DNA of 57,587 nucleotides from Clostridia bacterium (lineage in GTDB: Bacteria; Bacillota_A; Clostridia; Christensenellales; Aristaeellaceae), in NCBI GenBank assembly GCA_017938645.1, contig JAGBBE010000123.1:1-57587 (forward strand), given 5' to 3'. Below, piece after piece: positions 7,788 through 16,547 of this stretch. Position 1 is the stretch's first letter. Each line of letters begins with the position of its first letter. The position numbers were made by a program, and so were the translations under genes. The notes beneath the pieces were generated by a model. The model saw nothing but the letters and a program-made list of their open reading frames with translations. It searched no databases and had not been told where the DNA came from.

Positions 7788-7845
7788 TGCTTGCCCTGAT
7801 TCTGTTCATTAAATGCACGTACACAACAAACAGAATTCTTTCAGT

Positions 7846-9279
7846 TCACCTCTCCTCCCAACTACACAGCGCTAGCGCATCCGCAATGGTCTTTTCATAC
7901 GCCTCATGACCATATTTGTCCACTTCGCCCTTGTCCTTGGGGCCATGCGTCAGGCAGCCGGCTCCGCCGATACAACCGCCGGTACAGGCCATGCCTTCGA
8001 TAAAGTTCTCTTTGAGCAGATTCTTCTGCTTCTTGAGCAGGGCCACGCGGCATTCTTCGATTCCATCGCATACGACAGGATTGGCGATGAAATCGATTTT
8101 CTGCTCCTTGAGCGCCTGCGCCACAGAATCCGTAAGACCACCAGAGCGGGCAAAAATACGGCCGAAGTAGCTTGCGTTATCCAGCACACCCACTTCCAGC
8201 GATTTCAAGTCCAGATCGCGGCTGTCGATCCACGCCTGCAGTTCTTCGAAAGTCAACACGCAGTCCACGTGTTCCTTCACGCGTTCGCGCTGTGCTTCGG
8301 CCTTTTTGGCTGTGCACGGACCGATGAAAATGACTTTGGCTGTAGGATCGGTTTTCTTGATATAGCGGCCAAGTTCAGCCATGGGAGAGTAATTGTGGCT
8401 GATATGTTCCTTGAGCATCGGGAAGGTTTTTTCGATGTAGGACACAAAAGCAGGACAGCAGCTCGAGGTCAGGAAGCCCTTTTCGGCCAATTCCTGAGCC
8501 TCCTTGTAGGCAACCATATCCGCGCCAAGAGCCGCCTCGATCACGGTAAAGAAGCCCAGATGCTTCAGCGCCGTGATCACCTGGCCTACCTTCACATGCA
8601 CAAACTGGCTGGAGATGGACGGAGCCACAACAGCATAGACACGATAATTCTGGTTGTGATTGCTTTCGCGGATCAGGCGGATGGCGTCCAGCAGGAAACT
8701 CTTGTCCTGAATCGCTCCAAAAGGACACTGGTATACACATGCGCCGCAGGCGATGCATTTTCCATCGTCAATGTGAGCCACATGGTTTTCGCCCTGAGAG
8801 ATCGCCTTGACCTTGCATGCCTTTTCACAGGGGCGTACATGATTCTGAATGGCGCTGTACGGGCATACAGAAGCGCATTTGCCGCAGTTGATGCACTTGT
8901 CCGGGTCGATGTGCGCATGATGGTTTTCATCAAAGCTGATGGCGTTTCGCGGACAAACGCTGGCGCAGCGGTGCGCAATGCATCCGCGGCAGTCGGGGCC
9001 TACGCGATAGCCGCTAACCGGGCATTCATCGCAGGCGATGTCGATGACTTCAATCACGTTGGGATTGCTCTTGTCACCACCCATGGCCATCTTCACACGC
9101 TCTGCAGCGATGGCGCGCTCCTTGTAAATACAGCAACGCAGTTCGCTTTTGGGGCCGGGAGAGATCAGCTTGGGAATGTCCAGATAACAATCCTGGAGCC
9201 GTCCTTCATAATCATGTCTGGCTACTTCACGCAGCACCTTGTATTTCAGTTTCTGTACATAAGTATCAAACAGTTGCAT
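7846..9279 (-). CDS. Group B [FeFe] hydrogenase
   Basis: This 477-residue iron-sulfur protein has an N-terminal ferredoxin region with several Cys-rich clusters (CRGC about 97-100, CINCGKCASVCP 129-140, CIACGACVYQCP 175-186) and a C-terminal H-cluster domain. H-cluster ligands are seen in TSSCCPAF (C274/C275), GPCTAKKAE (C322) and MACTGGCIGGAG (C432, C436). The GPC in place of MPC and the compact form point to group B rather than classical group A enzymes. It probably exchanges electrons between ferredoxin and protons. It is last in a four-gene operon with a sensory hydrogenase, so its expression may answer to hydrogen level. Confidence 0.88.
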   Translation of the reverse strand: MQLFDTYVQKLKYKVLREVARHDYEGRLQDCYLDIPKLISPGPKSELRCCIYKERAIAAERVKMAMGGDKSNPNVIEVIDIACDECPVSGYRVGPDCRGCIAHRCASVCPRNAISFDENHHAHIDPDKCINCGKCASVCPYSAIQNHVRPCEKACKVKAISQGENHVAHIDDGKCIACGACVYQCPFGAIQDKSFLLDAIRLIRESNHNQNYRVYAVVAPSISSQFVHVKVGQVITALKHLGFFTVIEAALGADMVAYKEAQELAEKGFLTSSCCPAFVSYIEKTFPMLKEHISHNYSPMAELGRYIKKTDPTAKVIFIGPCTAKKAEAQRERVKEHVDCVLTFEELQAWIDSRDLDLKSLEVGVLDNASYFGRIFARSGGLTDSVAQALKEQKIDFIANPVVCDGIEECRVALLKKQKNLLKENFIEGMACTGGCIGGAGCLTHGPKDKGEVDKYGHEAYEKTIADALALCSWEER

Positions 9280-9305
9280 GAAACGATTTCCTCCATTCCG
9301 GGTAA

Positions 9306-10478
9306 TCAGAAATACGAAAGACGGATGTGCTTGCCCATTTTCTTCAGGCAGTCCGCCAGATTGGTGATGAGCTGCTGCTTAATGGCAAAATTGATGGGCA
9401 GATTGGGGTTCTGATGAGCCGGGTTGATGGCGCGGCCTACGAAGAAGTTGACGTCCGTCGCATTTTCAAACAGTTCTCTGGCAATCAGGCTTGCGCCGTC
9501 CTTCTGGGTAATCCAGATGTGAGCCAGCTTTGCCTGATCGATGAAGTCCTCGGCATAGGTCAGCACCTTGGCCAGCGTGATCACACCCTCGGTGGTCAGA
9601 TCGACTCCCTTGATACGGCTGATAGGCGGCACCTCGGGATCGGGATAGTCGAGTTCAGCGATGATGGGCTGGTGCAGATAGCGCGAAACGACATTGCTGG
9701 TCGTGCCGCCGCAGACGATCTTGGTGCCGTTTTTACCAAAGAACAGGTTCATCATGCGGATATCGTCCTCCTTGTTTTCCGGAGGACCCACGACCAGATT
9801 GACAGTGTGACGGTTACGCACACGCGCCACCGCAATGGTGGTGTCGTCGCCGGGTTTTCCGCCGTACAGACGGTCGCACTCATCAATGATCAGGCTGGCG
9901 GTGGACTTTGCGCTGTTTTCGGGCAGATAGTTGGCCATCACATAATCAGCGATGGAGTCGCGCGTCCAGCCGAAGTTCATGGTCATGCCAACGCCCGCCC
10001 ATTCTGCGCCGTCGCTCATGGCGATGAACAGGTCATCCACCTCGATGGGAAATACGCTTTCCCAGATGGTTTTTCCGGCAATCTGACGGGTGGTTCTGGG
10101 ATAGTTGAACACCTCGCCCTTGCGCAAAACGATGGTTGCCGGATTGTCAAACTGGATGATGTGCGCTGTTTCGTTGTTTTTGATCTGCAGAATGGTAAAG
10201 GTGGAATAGGCCACCTGACGCACGCTGCAAACAGGCAGCGTGCTCGCGATGGTCGCTACACAGTCCTCCAGCGGAATGCCGCCGGAAATCATGGTGCAAA
10301 GAATTTTGGAGGTAAGGGTGGAAAGAATATTGGCCTTTACGCCGCTGCCCAGTCCATCCGCCAGAACCAGCGTCAGGTCTTCATCGCCGCCGCCGAAGAC
10401 CTCCACCTTGTCGCCGCAAAGGGTTTCGCCCACATGGTTCAGGCTGATCCAGCCGGTTTCAATCCAGAGATCATTCAT
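9306..10478 (-). CDS. SpoIIE-type PP2C serine/threonine phosphatase of the hydrogenase operon
   Basis: This 390-residue protein has a PP2C/SpoIIE fold in its first half. The metal-binding acidic motifs are LADGLGSG (about 40-47), MSDGAEWAG and GDDTTIAVARV. The C-terminal half (about 230-390) is a separate unrecognised domain. In Clostridia, phosphatases of this type sit next to group C [FeFe] hydrogenases and are thought to relay the hydrogen signal. The start ATG at 10478 overlaps the hydS stop by 8 bases; an ATG four codons earlier lies on top of the AAGGA sequence and is less likely. Confidence 0.82.
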   Translation of the reverse strand: MNDLWIETGWISLNHVGETLCGDKVEVFGGGDEDLTLVLADGLGSGVKANILSTLTSKILCTMISGGIPLEDCVATIASTLPVCSVRQVAYSTFTILQIKNNETAHIIQFDNPATIVLRKGEVFNYPRTTRQIAGKTIWESVFPIEVDDLFIAMSDGAEWAGVGMTMNFGWTRDSIADYVMANYLPENSAKSTASLIIDECDRLYGGKPGDDTTIAVARVRNRHTVNLVVGPPENKEDDIRMMNLFFGKNGTKIVCGGTTSNVVSRYLHQPIIAELDYPDPEVPPISRIKGVDLTTEGVITLAKVLTYAEDFIDQAKLAHIWITQKDGASLIARELFENATDVNFFVGRAINPAHQNPNLPINFAIKQQLITNLADCLKKMGKHIRLSYF

Positions 10479-12147
10479 GGGCCATCGCATCCTTCAGTTT
10501 GGTAAGCGCAATCTGGGTTTCGGCGGTGGTTTCACCCAGCAGCGAGGCGATTTCCTGCACGATGCGCATTTGCTTGTCGATAACCTTGTTGGTGATTTCC
10601 ACCGTCTGCTGCTTGAGCTCTGCACCCTGCAGACGCAGCTTTTCGTGTTCGGTCACATCGCGGATCAGCGTGATGATCACATGATACTGACGGTCGTAGA
10701 GGATGGTTTCATCCACGTACAGGCCATAGTCGGCCAGATAATGTTTGCGGCTCTGGGTATGCAGGGCAGCATTTACGATCATCTGATAATCACGAGGATT
10801 GAGGATACGCACCACATGTTCATGCAGGATGTCGCTGGCATCCTTGAGCTTGAACATCTTGATGGCAGAGGGATTGATCTGCTGTACCACCAGATCCTCA
10901 TCCATAACGATAATGGCCGTGGGCGTGTTATGAATGATGGTATCCGAGAAGCTTTCCGCCTTTTCCTTGAGGAACGGCAGACACATTTCGATGCGGGCCT
11001 TGCCCTCCAGAATAGCCACGGCCTTATCACGGCAGGTAGGATAGCCGCAGGAACCGCAGTTGAGCTCCTTTTCAGGGCTGGTTTTGCCCATCTTGTAAAG
11101 CATGTCGCGGATGGCGTCGCTGCCAAACTTGACCTTGCGGCTGCCGTCGAAAGGATGAGTGGTGCGGATATCAGGCTTGTGCTCGATCACATAAGGCGTT
11201 TCGCCGTTTCCGGAAAAAGTATCCACACGCATGGCACCCTTGAGGCGGCGCTCGGCATGATCGCGGATGCAGGGGCCATTGACGCAGCTGCCTTCGCAAG
11301 CGCTCATCTCGATGAACACCTTGCCAAACTCGCTGTTTTCAATCTCTTCAAACACGCCGCGGCAGTTGTCGATGCCATCAATGGCAATACGGCGATAACC
11401 CTGCACCTTGGCTGTGGCCTTGAGCACACCGCCGGTGGCAGGATACAGCCGCGCACTGGCGCCTTCACTGTTGGGATCCACATGCTCATAAGGCAGCACA
11501 ATGCCCTCCTCTTCGAACCAGTCGGCCAATTCGTCAAAGGTGAGCACTGCATCAACATAGGAGCTTTCATCCCCCTCTTTTTTCTTGGCGATGCAGGGAC
11601 CAATGAAAACAGTGAAGGCATTGGGCTGCTGTTCCTTAATCAGCTTGCAGTGCGCCTCCATGGGCGTGAGCACCTTGGCCAGATACGGCAGCATAGTAGG
11701 ATGATATTTTTTAATGAGCATGTTAATGGAAGGACAGCAGCTGGAAATAATCACAGGCAGCTTGCCCTCGCGCATGATATCGGCATATCCCTCGCTCACC
11801 AGCTGCGCTCCGATGGCGGTTTCCTGCACCTCGGTAAATCCAAGGGTTTTCAGCGCATTTGCAATCACATCCAGCGAGCGGATACGGAAGTTGGCGATAA
11901 AGGACGGAGCCAGACTGACAACCACAGGCCGTCCGCTGAGAATAGCCGCCTTGACCTGAATGACGTCGTTTCTGACCTGCTTGGCCTTCTGCGGACAGGT
12001 AACGTAGCATTTGCCGCACAGGATGCAGTCATTGTGAACAATTTCCGCGGTATCCTTGGAAAAGGCGATCGCCTTGACGGAGCAATCGCGGATACATTTA
12101 TAGCAATCAGTACAATTATTTTTGTTCAGATTGAGTATTTCTTTCAT
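10471..12147 (-). CDS. hydS: Sensory (group C) [FeFe] hydrogenase with PAS domain, HydS
   Basis: 558 residues in four parts. Residues 1-60 form a two-cluster ferredoxin (CTDCYKC, CILCGKC). An H-cluster domain follows, with SSCCPS (C137/C138), GPCIAKKKE (C185) and MSACEGSCVNGPC (C284, C288). An extra four-Cys cluster uses C364, C367, C372 and C389. From about 400 to 500 there is a PAS domain, followed by a helical tail. The altered third H-cluster motif, the linker cluster and the PAS domain define the putative hydrogen-sensing group C. It probably acts through the adjacent phosphatase. CAGGAGGT precedes the ATG. Confidence 0.9.
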   Translation of the reverse strand: MKEILNLNKNNCTDCYKCIRDCSVKAIAFSKDTAEIVHNDCILCGKCYVTCPQKAKQVRNDVIQVKAAILSGRPVVVSLAPSFIANFRIRSLDVIANALKTLGFTEVQETAIGAQLVSEGYADIMREGKLPVIISSCCPSINMLIKKYHPTMLPYLAKVLTPMEAHCKLIKEQQPNAFTVFIGPCIAKKKEGDESSYVDAVLTFDELADWFEEEGIVLPYEHVDPNSEGASARLYPATGGVLKATAKVQGYRRIAIDGIDNCRGVFEEIENSEFGKVFIEMSACEGSCVNGPCIRDHAERRLKGAMRVDTFSGNGETPYVIEHKPDIRTTHPFDGSRKVKFGSDAIRDMLYKMGKTSPEKELNCGSCGYPTCRDKAVAILEGKARIEMCLPFLKEKAESFSDTIIHNTPTAIIVMDEDLVVQQINPSAIKMFKLKDASDILHEHVVRILNPRDYQMIVNAALHTQSRKHYLADYGLYVDETILYDRQYHVIITLIRDVTEHEKLRLQGAELKQQTVEITNKVIDKQMRIVQEIASLLGETTAETQIALTKLKDAMAHE

Positions 12148-12223
12148 GAAAGAGACCTCCTGAGTACGTAACGACAGGGCTGGCGCGATATCACGTCAGC
12201 CCGCAAGGGTATGGCGGCCGCAC

Positions 12224-12463
12224 TCACAGGCGCGGCAGAATGTCCTTTTCAAAAAAGGTGCGGGTCGTGTCGGGCGTAAGAGAGAACGCTTCGCCGTCCA
12301 CCGTTACACATACGCCATTCTGACAGTTACCCATGCAGAATTGACCGGCCAATTCGATCTGCTCAGTCAGCTGGTTTTCCTTCACCAGGCGCTGCAGCTC
12401 TTCAACGATCTGGCGAGAGCCCTTCAGATGGCAGCTGGATCCGATGCAAATGGTGATTTTCAT
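12224..12463 (-). CDS. Thioredoxin-like [2Fe-2S] ferredoxin
   Basis: This 79-residue protein of the NuoE/thioredoxin-like ferredoxin fold has the four-Cys pattern C6-x4-C11 and C43-x3-C47 (CIGSSC, CMGNC), typical of small electron carriers encoded with sensory [FeFe] hydrogenases. It starts the hydrogenase operon, with AGGAG 9 nt before its ATG and 76 nt before hydS. It probably shuttles electrons to or from one of the two hydrogenases; the partner cannot be told from sequence. Confidence 0.85.
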   Translation of the reverse strand: MKITICIGSSCHLKGSRQIVEELQRLVKENQLTEQIELAGQFCMGNCQNGVCVTVDGEAFSLTPDTTRTFFEKDILPRL

Positions 12464-12697
12464 GGTTATGATCTCCTTCCGTGATCTGGTTTACCGGCAA
12501 TCAGCAGCACTGACTGTTTTCTGCACAGCATGGAAACGCTCAAGAAAACGGGTTTCGTACCCGGCAATGATGCTGATGGATTGAAATAACCGTGACATGC
12601 TCTTTGGAGGATGAGCCTGTCGTCTGGATGACTTACAAATCGGAGTGGATATCATGATCCGCTCCGTCTGCAGATTTGCAGATGAGATCCGCAAACA

Positions 12698-12715
12698 TTG
12701 TTAAATATTTCTCGA
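12698..12715. promoter_or_regulatory. Candidate Rex (NADH-sensing repressor) operator
   Basis: TTGTTAAATATTTCTCGA has a perfect left half-site (TTGTTAA), a 4-nt centre and a right half matching TTCACAA at 5 of 7 bases. Rex controls hydrogenases in many Clostridia. It lies about 235 bases upstream of the ferredoxin start. One half is imperfect, so this is tentative. Confidence 0.35.
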
Positions 12716-12784
12716 TCTTTTGATGTTTCTCCTGCTTGATATGCGCTAAAGTTTTGCTACAATTATTGTCAAGTTTATAGTAAA

Positions 12785-12816
12785 AAGAGCTTCTGCATCA
12801 GCATGCAGAAGCTCTT
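12785..12816 (-). terminator. Terminator of the namZ/rpiR operon
   Basis: A perfect 14-bp stem (12785-12798 with 12803-12816, loop CAGC), followed on the minus strand by a T run. It lies 57 bases past the rpiR stop. Confidence 0.85.
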
Positions 12817-12872
12817 CTACTTGAAAAGTCAGCAAATACTCTTCTTTTGACGTAAGCGGAAGTTTATCAGCG

Positions 12873-13688
12873 CTATCTTTTGAACAAATCATCCGGATTC
12901 CTGCCAATGCTGTTCACATAGCCCACATACAGCATATCCGCAATCAGCATTGCCGCATACTTCGACTGTACAGAGGCATAGCGCGTAAGAAGCGCGTCGT
13001 TTTCAGGCAAGGGAAGGGTTAGGGTGGCCATATTGGCCAGCTGCGAACGACCAAAGCGTGTAACGGCAATGCAGTTGACGCCGCGCTTGACAGCTTCTCG
13101 AACAGGTGCGTTGACCTCTTCGACCTCACCGGAGTAGGAAAAGGCTATGACCAGATCCTCCTCAATCATATGCTGTGCATCCAGAATGCCCAGCTGCCGG
13201 TCGCCTCGGAAAATCGCGCGCTTGTTCATGCGCACCAGCTTGTGCTGAAGATCCAGTGCAGGATAGGATGATGCGATGAAACCATACAAATAGACCGTTT
13301 TCGCTTCACAGATCATCTGTACGGCACGTTCAAGATCAGGAAGGGACTGCATTTCAACCATCGTCTGCATTCCGTAGGCGATTTTGCTGCCGAAATGGTT
13401 GGCCACAGCATTCAGCGGCATGGAAGGAACGTCCTTCATGGGCATTTCATCCGCTTCTTCCTGCTGCAGATCATTGCTCAAGTCGATCTTCATATCCTTC
13501 AGCGAAGGATAACCGAGCCGCTGAGCAAAGCGAACCACCGACGCGGCAGAAATACCGCAGTTTTCGCCGATGACTTTGGCTGAGCCTTCAAGAACCACAT
13601 GGGGATTGCTGAAGATCAGTTCGGCCAGTTTGCGTTCACTGGCGGTCATGGTTGCAAGGGCGGCGTGCGTCTTGGATAGACAGGCCAT
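12873..13688 (-). CDS. RpiR/MurR-family transcriptional regulator
   Basis: 271 residues: an N-terminal HTH_6 domain (about 1-75; SERKLAELIF, then AASVVRFAQRLGYPSLKDMK) and a C-terminal SIS sugar-phosphate-binding domain (about 120-250; YLYGFIASS, AFSYSGEVEEV). RpiR proteins sense phosphosugars; the MurR branch senses MurNAc-6-phosphate. It is the last gene of an operon with NamZ and an importer, so it is probably the local repressor. A 20-bp TGAAA/TTTCA palindrome upstream (18549-18568) is a plausible site. The ATG at 13688 is 8 nt after AAGGA; an ATG three codons earlier overlaps that sequence. Confidence 0.88.
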   Translation of the reverse strand: MACLSKTHAALATMTASERKLAELIFSNPHVVLEGSAKVIGENCGISAASVVRFAQRLGYPSLKDMKIDLSNDLQQEEADEMPMKDVPSMPLNAVANHFGSKIAYGMQTMVEMQSLPDLERAVQMICEAKTVYLYGFIASSYPALDLQHKLVRMNKRAIFRGDRQLGILDAQHMIEEDLVIAFSYSGEVEEVNAPVREAVKRGVNCIAVTRFGRSQLANMATLTLPLPENDALLTRYASVQSKYAAMLIADMLYVGYVNSIGRNPDDLFKR

Positions 13689-13714
13689 GGGGTACATCCT
13701 TTCGTTGGAAAAAA

Positions 13715-14890
13715 TTACTCATACAAGGAATATTTCGCTCTGATCAGGGCAAATTCCTCTGCTTCCTTCTCCCAGCCTGCGAGGATTTCGTCCGCGCTCT
13801 TTTCGTTCAGACGTACTTCATCGGTGCCGGTTTCCACGTCGATGTGATAACGTCCGTTGTCCTTGTCGCGGAACTTGAAATCATCAGGATAGAGCTTCTG
13901 CAGCGTGCGGATGATCTTCACGCCCAGTTCCACAGGCTTGACCGCCTTGCGATCCAGCACATGAATCTGCAGCCCGTTGCATACTTCTCCCTTGTACTTG
14001 AAGAACGTGGGAATAAAGTACACTACACTGAATTTCACAGCAGGCAGGTTCAGTTCATCCAGCGCCTCTTTCAATTCAAACGGATTGATGTAGGGCGCGC
14101 CGAACTGCTCGAACGGACGGGTGGTGCCGCGCGCGTCGGTTACATTGGTGCCGGCGAGCATGCAGGTGGCATTGTAGAGGACAATTGCATCCTGATTGGG
14201 CAGGTTGGGACTGGGAACCACAAAGGGCAGACCCGTGTCGTCGAAGTACATATCGCGTGTCCAGCCATCGCAGGGAATCACCTTGAGATCGCAGCCGAGA
14301 TTGTATTCGCCGTTATAGAACAGGCCCAGCTCACCCAGCGTCATGCCATGGCGGATCGGCACCTCTGTCAGGCCGATAAAGCTCAGGTTCCACGGACGAT
14401 GCTTGTTGCCCTCGATTGCGCCGCCGATGGGATTCGGGCGGTCGAGCACAATGCACTCCTTGCCCGCCTTCGCGCAGGCCTTCATCACAAAGAACAGCGT
14501 GGAGGGATAGGTGTAGTAGCGGGAACCGACGTCCTGGATGTCAAACACAATGGCGTCCACGCGGTCCAGCGCTTCCTGAGAAGGCATGTAGAGCGAGTTC
14601 TGCAGCACGCGAGCATCAATGATGCTCGAATCATCCGAAAACAGGCTGTAAACTGGCAGACCCGAATGCGGATCAATATGGTTATGGACCATCACGCCTC
14701 CCTGCTGCTCACCGCGCACGCCGTGTTCGGGAGCAAAAAGCGTCGTCAGGTTGTACTTTTCATGCAGAATCTCGATGCTGGAACGGTAATCACGGCCAAT
14801 GCCGGAGCCGCCGGTCACCAGACCCAGCCGCTTTCCACCGAGGATATGGGCAAATTCTTCAATCCGATCGATACCGCAGCGTGTATTCAT
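13715..14890 (-). CDS. namZ: Cytosolic NamZ-type exo-beta-N-acetylmuramidase (DUF1343, GH171)
   Basis: The 391-residue protein matches the DUF1343/NamZ family: GIDRIEEF at the start, FAPEHGVRGEQQGG (about 52-65), DIQDVGSRYYTYPSTL, DRPNPIGG and EGTN-like LAGTNVTDARGTTRPFE. Family enzymes release MurNAc from the non-reducing end of peptidoglycan fragments. The characterised Bacillus enzyme is secreted, but here the protein begins at the catalytic domain with no signal peptide, so it should act inside the cell on imported MurNAc-GlcNAc or similar. Its operon mates are a binding protein, two permeases and a MurR-like regulator. No MurQ etherase or kinase is in the window. Confidence 0.85.
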   Translation of the reverse strand: MNTRCGIDRIEEFAHILGGKRLGLVTGGSGIGRDYRSSIEILHEKYNLTTLFAPEHGVRGEQQGGVMVHNHIDPHSGLPVYSLFSDDSSIIDARVLQNSLYMPSQEALDRVDAIVFDIQDVGSRYYTYPSTLFFVMKACAKAGKECIVLDRPNPIGGAIEGNKHRPWNLSFIGLTEVPIRHGMTLGELGLFYNGEYNLGCDLKVIPCDGWTRDMYFDDTGLPFVVPSPNLPNQDAIVLYNATCMLAGTNVTDARGTTRPFEQFGAPYINPFELKEALDELNLPAVKFSVVYFIPTFFKYKGEVCNGLQIHVLDRKAVKPVELGVKIIRTLQKLYPDDFKFRDKDNGRYHIDVETGTDEVRLNEKSADEILAGWEKEAEEFALIRAKYSLYE

Positions 14891-14912
14891 TGTATCCTCC
14901 TTGTTGAGAAAA

Positions 14913-14951
14913 GGGGCGGCACCCCCGGCGAATGCCTGATTGTGCCGCCCC
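14913..14951 (-). terminator. Intercistronic hairpin between binding protein and namZ
   Basis: GGGGCGGCAC (14913-14922) pairs with GTGCCGCCCC (14942-14951). On the minus strand TTTTCTC follows. The location between two co-directional genes without a new promoter suggests partial termination. Confidence 0.7.
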
Positions 14952-14974
14952 TGCGTGGGTTTGATGATGGAAAC

Positions 14975-16486
14975 TTACTTCAGCTTGTTGTAGGTCTCGA
15001 TCTGTTCGTCGATGATATCCTGCCAGCCTTCGGCCTTGATGTTGTCGTACTCGGCGTAGAACTGGTCAACGGTCAGTTCGCCAACGACAGTGCGGGCAAA
15101 GATGCTGGTCAGCTTGCTGGTCAGCTCAGCGCCATACTCAACGTAGCTGGTGGTGTTGAACATGGGAACCAGAGAATAGAAGTAGGGCTCGTTCATGTAC
15201 AGAGCATCATAGAAGTACTGCATGTTGGGAGTCAGTTCTTCGTAGCTCTTGCCAGCAGTCAGGATCTGCATGTAGCTCGCTTCGTCCCAGGGGAAGGCGA
15301 TAACAGAGGGGATGACGCCGGACTTACGGGCGCTGGTGAAGGCGCCGGACAGAACCTCATCGGTGTAGAGGAACTTGTCGCCGTCCTTGGTGTGATGGCG
15401 GCCTTCGATGCCGTAGCGAACCAGGTTGCCGCCTTCTTCGGAGTAGATGTAGTTCCACAGCTTCAGGATCGCGTCCACAGTGCCGCGTTCTTCAGCAGCC
15501 ACGGTGATGGCGATGCCGGAATTCTCGACGCGGGTACGGGCCTGGATGCTTCGGGTGCCGTTTTCATAATAGGTGGGAGGAGCAACGCCCAGGAAAGCAG
15601 CGTCAGCATCGCCGCTGTCACGCAGAACAGCAGTGGTCAGGTTGGCGCGCTCGGCGTAGTAGTAGGAGCTGGCGGCAACGCCGGTATCCAGCACGGACTT
15701 GTAGGTGTCGCTGCGGGTAGCGAACTCCTTGTCCAGGATGCCATTGTTGTACAGATCAATCATGGTCTCCAGGTAGGTCTTGAAGTTGGGATGCTCGAAC
15801 AGGGGCACGAGGTTGCCTTCCAGATCGCTGGCAAAGTAGTTGTTGTGCACCCTCATGTCAAACCAGTTGGCCAGTTTGAGCAGGTTATCGGTGTTGTTCT
15901 CAACGATCGGGATTTCGTCGTTCGGGTCGCCGTTGCCGTTGGCGTCGTTATCGCGAACCCACTCCCAGTAAGCCATCCAGTCGGCCCAGGTTTCGGGAGT
16001 ATCCATGCCGGCATCAGCAGCCCAGTCAGCGCGATACAGGAAGGACATGGAGGGCGCAAAGTCCATGATGTAGGAGATGTAGTACATCTGGCCGTCATCG
16101 GGGTTGCGCAGATAAGGATCGTCAACGTCCTTCAGCAGGGCGAGATAGTTGGGGCACTTCTCAGCCAGGAGATCATCCAGCGGGATGATAGCGCCCTGGT
16201 TGAGCAGCAGGGAGATGTTGGCGCCCATGATCGCATCAGGCAGATCGCCGGAAGCCAGCACGGTATTCACCTTTTCTTCGTAGTTGGTGTTGGGCGTCCA
16301 GATGAACTCAATCTTCACGCCGGTACGGGCAGCGAGCTCATCCCAGATGGAGGTCTCTTCGGGGTTGTAGGGGGTCCAGGTCTTGGCCAGAACCTTGATG
16401 GTGGTCACTTCTTCAGCCATCGCGCTGAAGGGCACCAGCGCGGTCAGCATAACCAGCGCGAGCACCAGAGCAAGCAGCTTCTTCAT
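14975..16486 (-). CDS. Extracellular substrate-binding protein, LplA-like (NamZ operon)
   Basis: A 503-residue family 1 (LplA-type) binding protein for oligosaccharide uptake. Residues 1-24 are a signal peptide ending AMA, with no lipobox Cys. The mature protein shows the LplA-like TWTPYNPEETSIWDELAARTG start, GDLPDAIMG, and an Asp/Asn-rich EF-hand-like loop DNDANGNGDPNDE (about 190-202), probably a calcium site. The next genes are its permeases (upstream) and NamZ (downstream), so a muropeptide-derived saccharide is a reasonable but unproven ligand. GGAGG precedes the ATG. Confidence 0.85.
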   Translation of the reverse strand: MKKLLALVLALVMLTALVPFSAMAEEVTTIKVLAKTWTPYNPEETSIWDELAARTGVKIEFIWTPNTNYEEKVNTVLASGDLPDAIMGANISLLLNQGAIIPLDDLLAEKCPNYLALLKDVDDPYLRNPDDGQMYYISYIMDFAPSMSFLYRADWAADAGMDTPETWADWMAYWEWVRDNDANGNGDPNDEIPIVENNTDNLLKLANWFDMRVHNNYFASDLEGNLVPLFEHPNFKTYLETMIDLYNNGILDKEFATRSDTYKSVLDTGVAASSYYYAERANLTTAVLRDSGDADAAFLGVAPPTYYENGTRSIQARTRVENSGIAITVAAEERGTVDAILKLWNYIYSEEGGNLVRYGIEGRHHTKDGDKFLYTDEVLSGAFTSARKSGVIPSVIAFPWDEASYMQILTAGKSYEELTPNMQYFYDALYMNEPYFYSLVPMFNTTSYVEYGAELTSKLTSIFARTVVGELTVDQFYAEYDNIKAEGWQDIIDEQIETYNKLK

Positions 16487-16547
16487 TGGGGTTCCTCCTT
16501 TTTCATTTATCCTTGTACCCGCATCACCATACGGGGACGGATCGTTT

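Larger units (their letters stand above)
12464..12872. other. Leader region of the hydrogenase operon
   Basis: 409 bases without a gene. It holds the terminator of the regulator gene (12785-12816), a minus-strand TTGACA (12767-12772) with only a poor -10 match 17 nt on, a Rex-like half palindrome (12698-12715), and a stem-loop pairing CGGAG/GGAT (12641-12650) with ATCC/CTCCG (12657-12666). A promoter for the hydrogenase genes must lie here, but I cannot place its -10 with confidence. Confidence 0.5.

Noticed and set aside
12491..12694. A 67-codon frame in the hydrogenase leader
   Set aside because: It has no convincing start signal and no family resemblance, and it overlaps the stem-loop of the leader.
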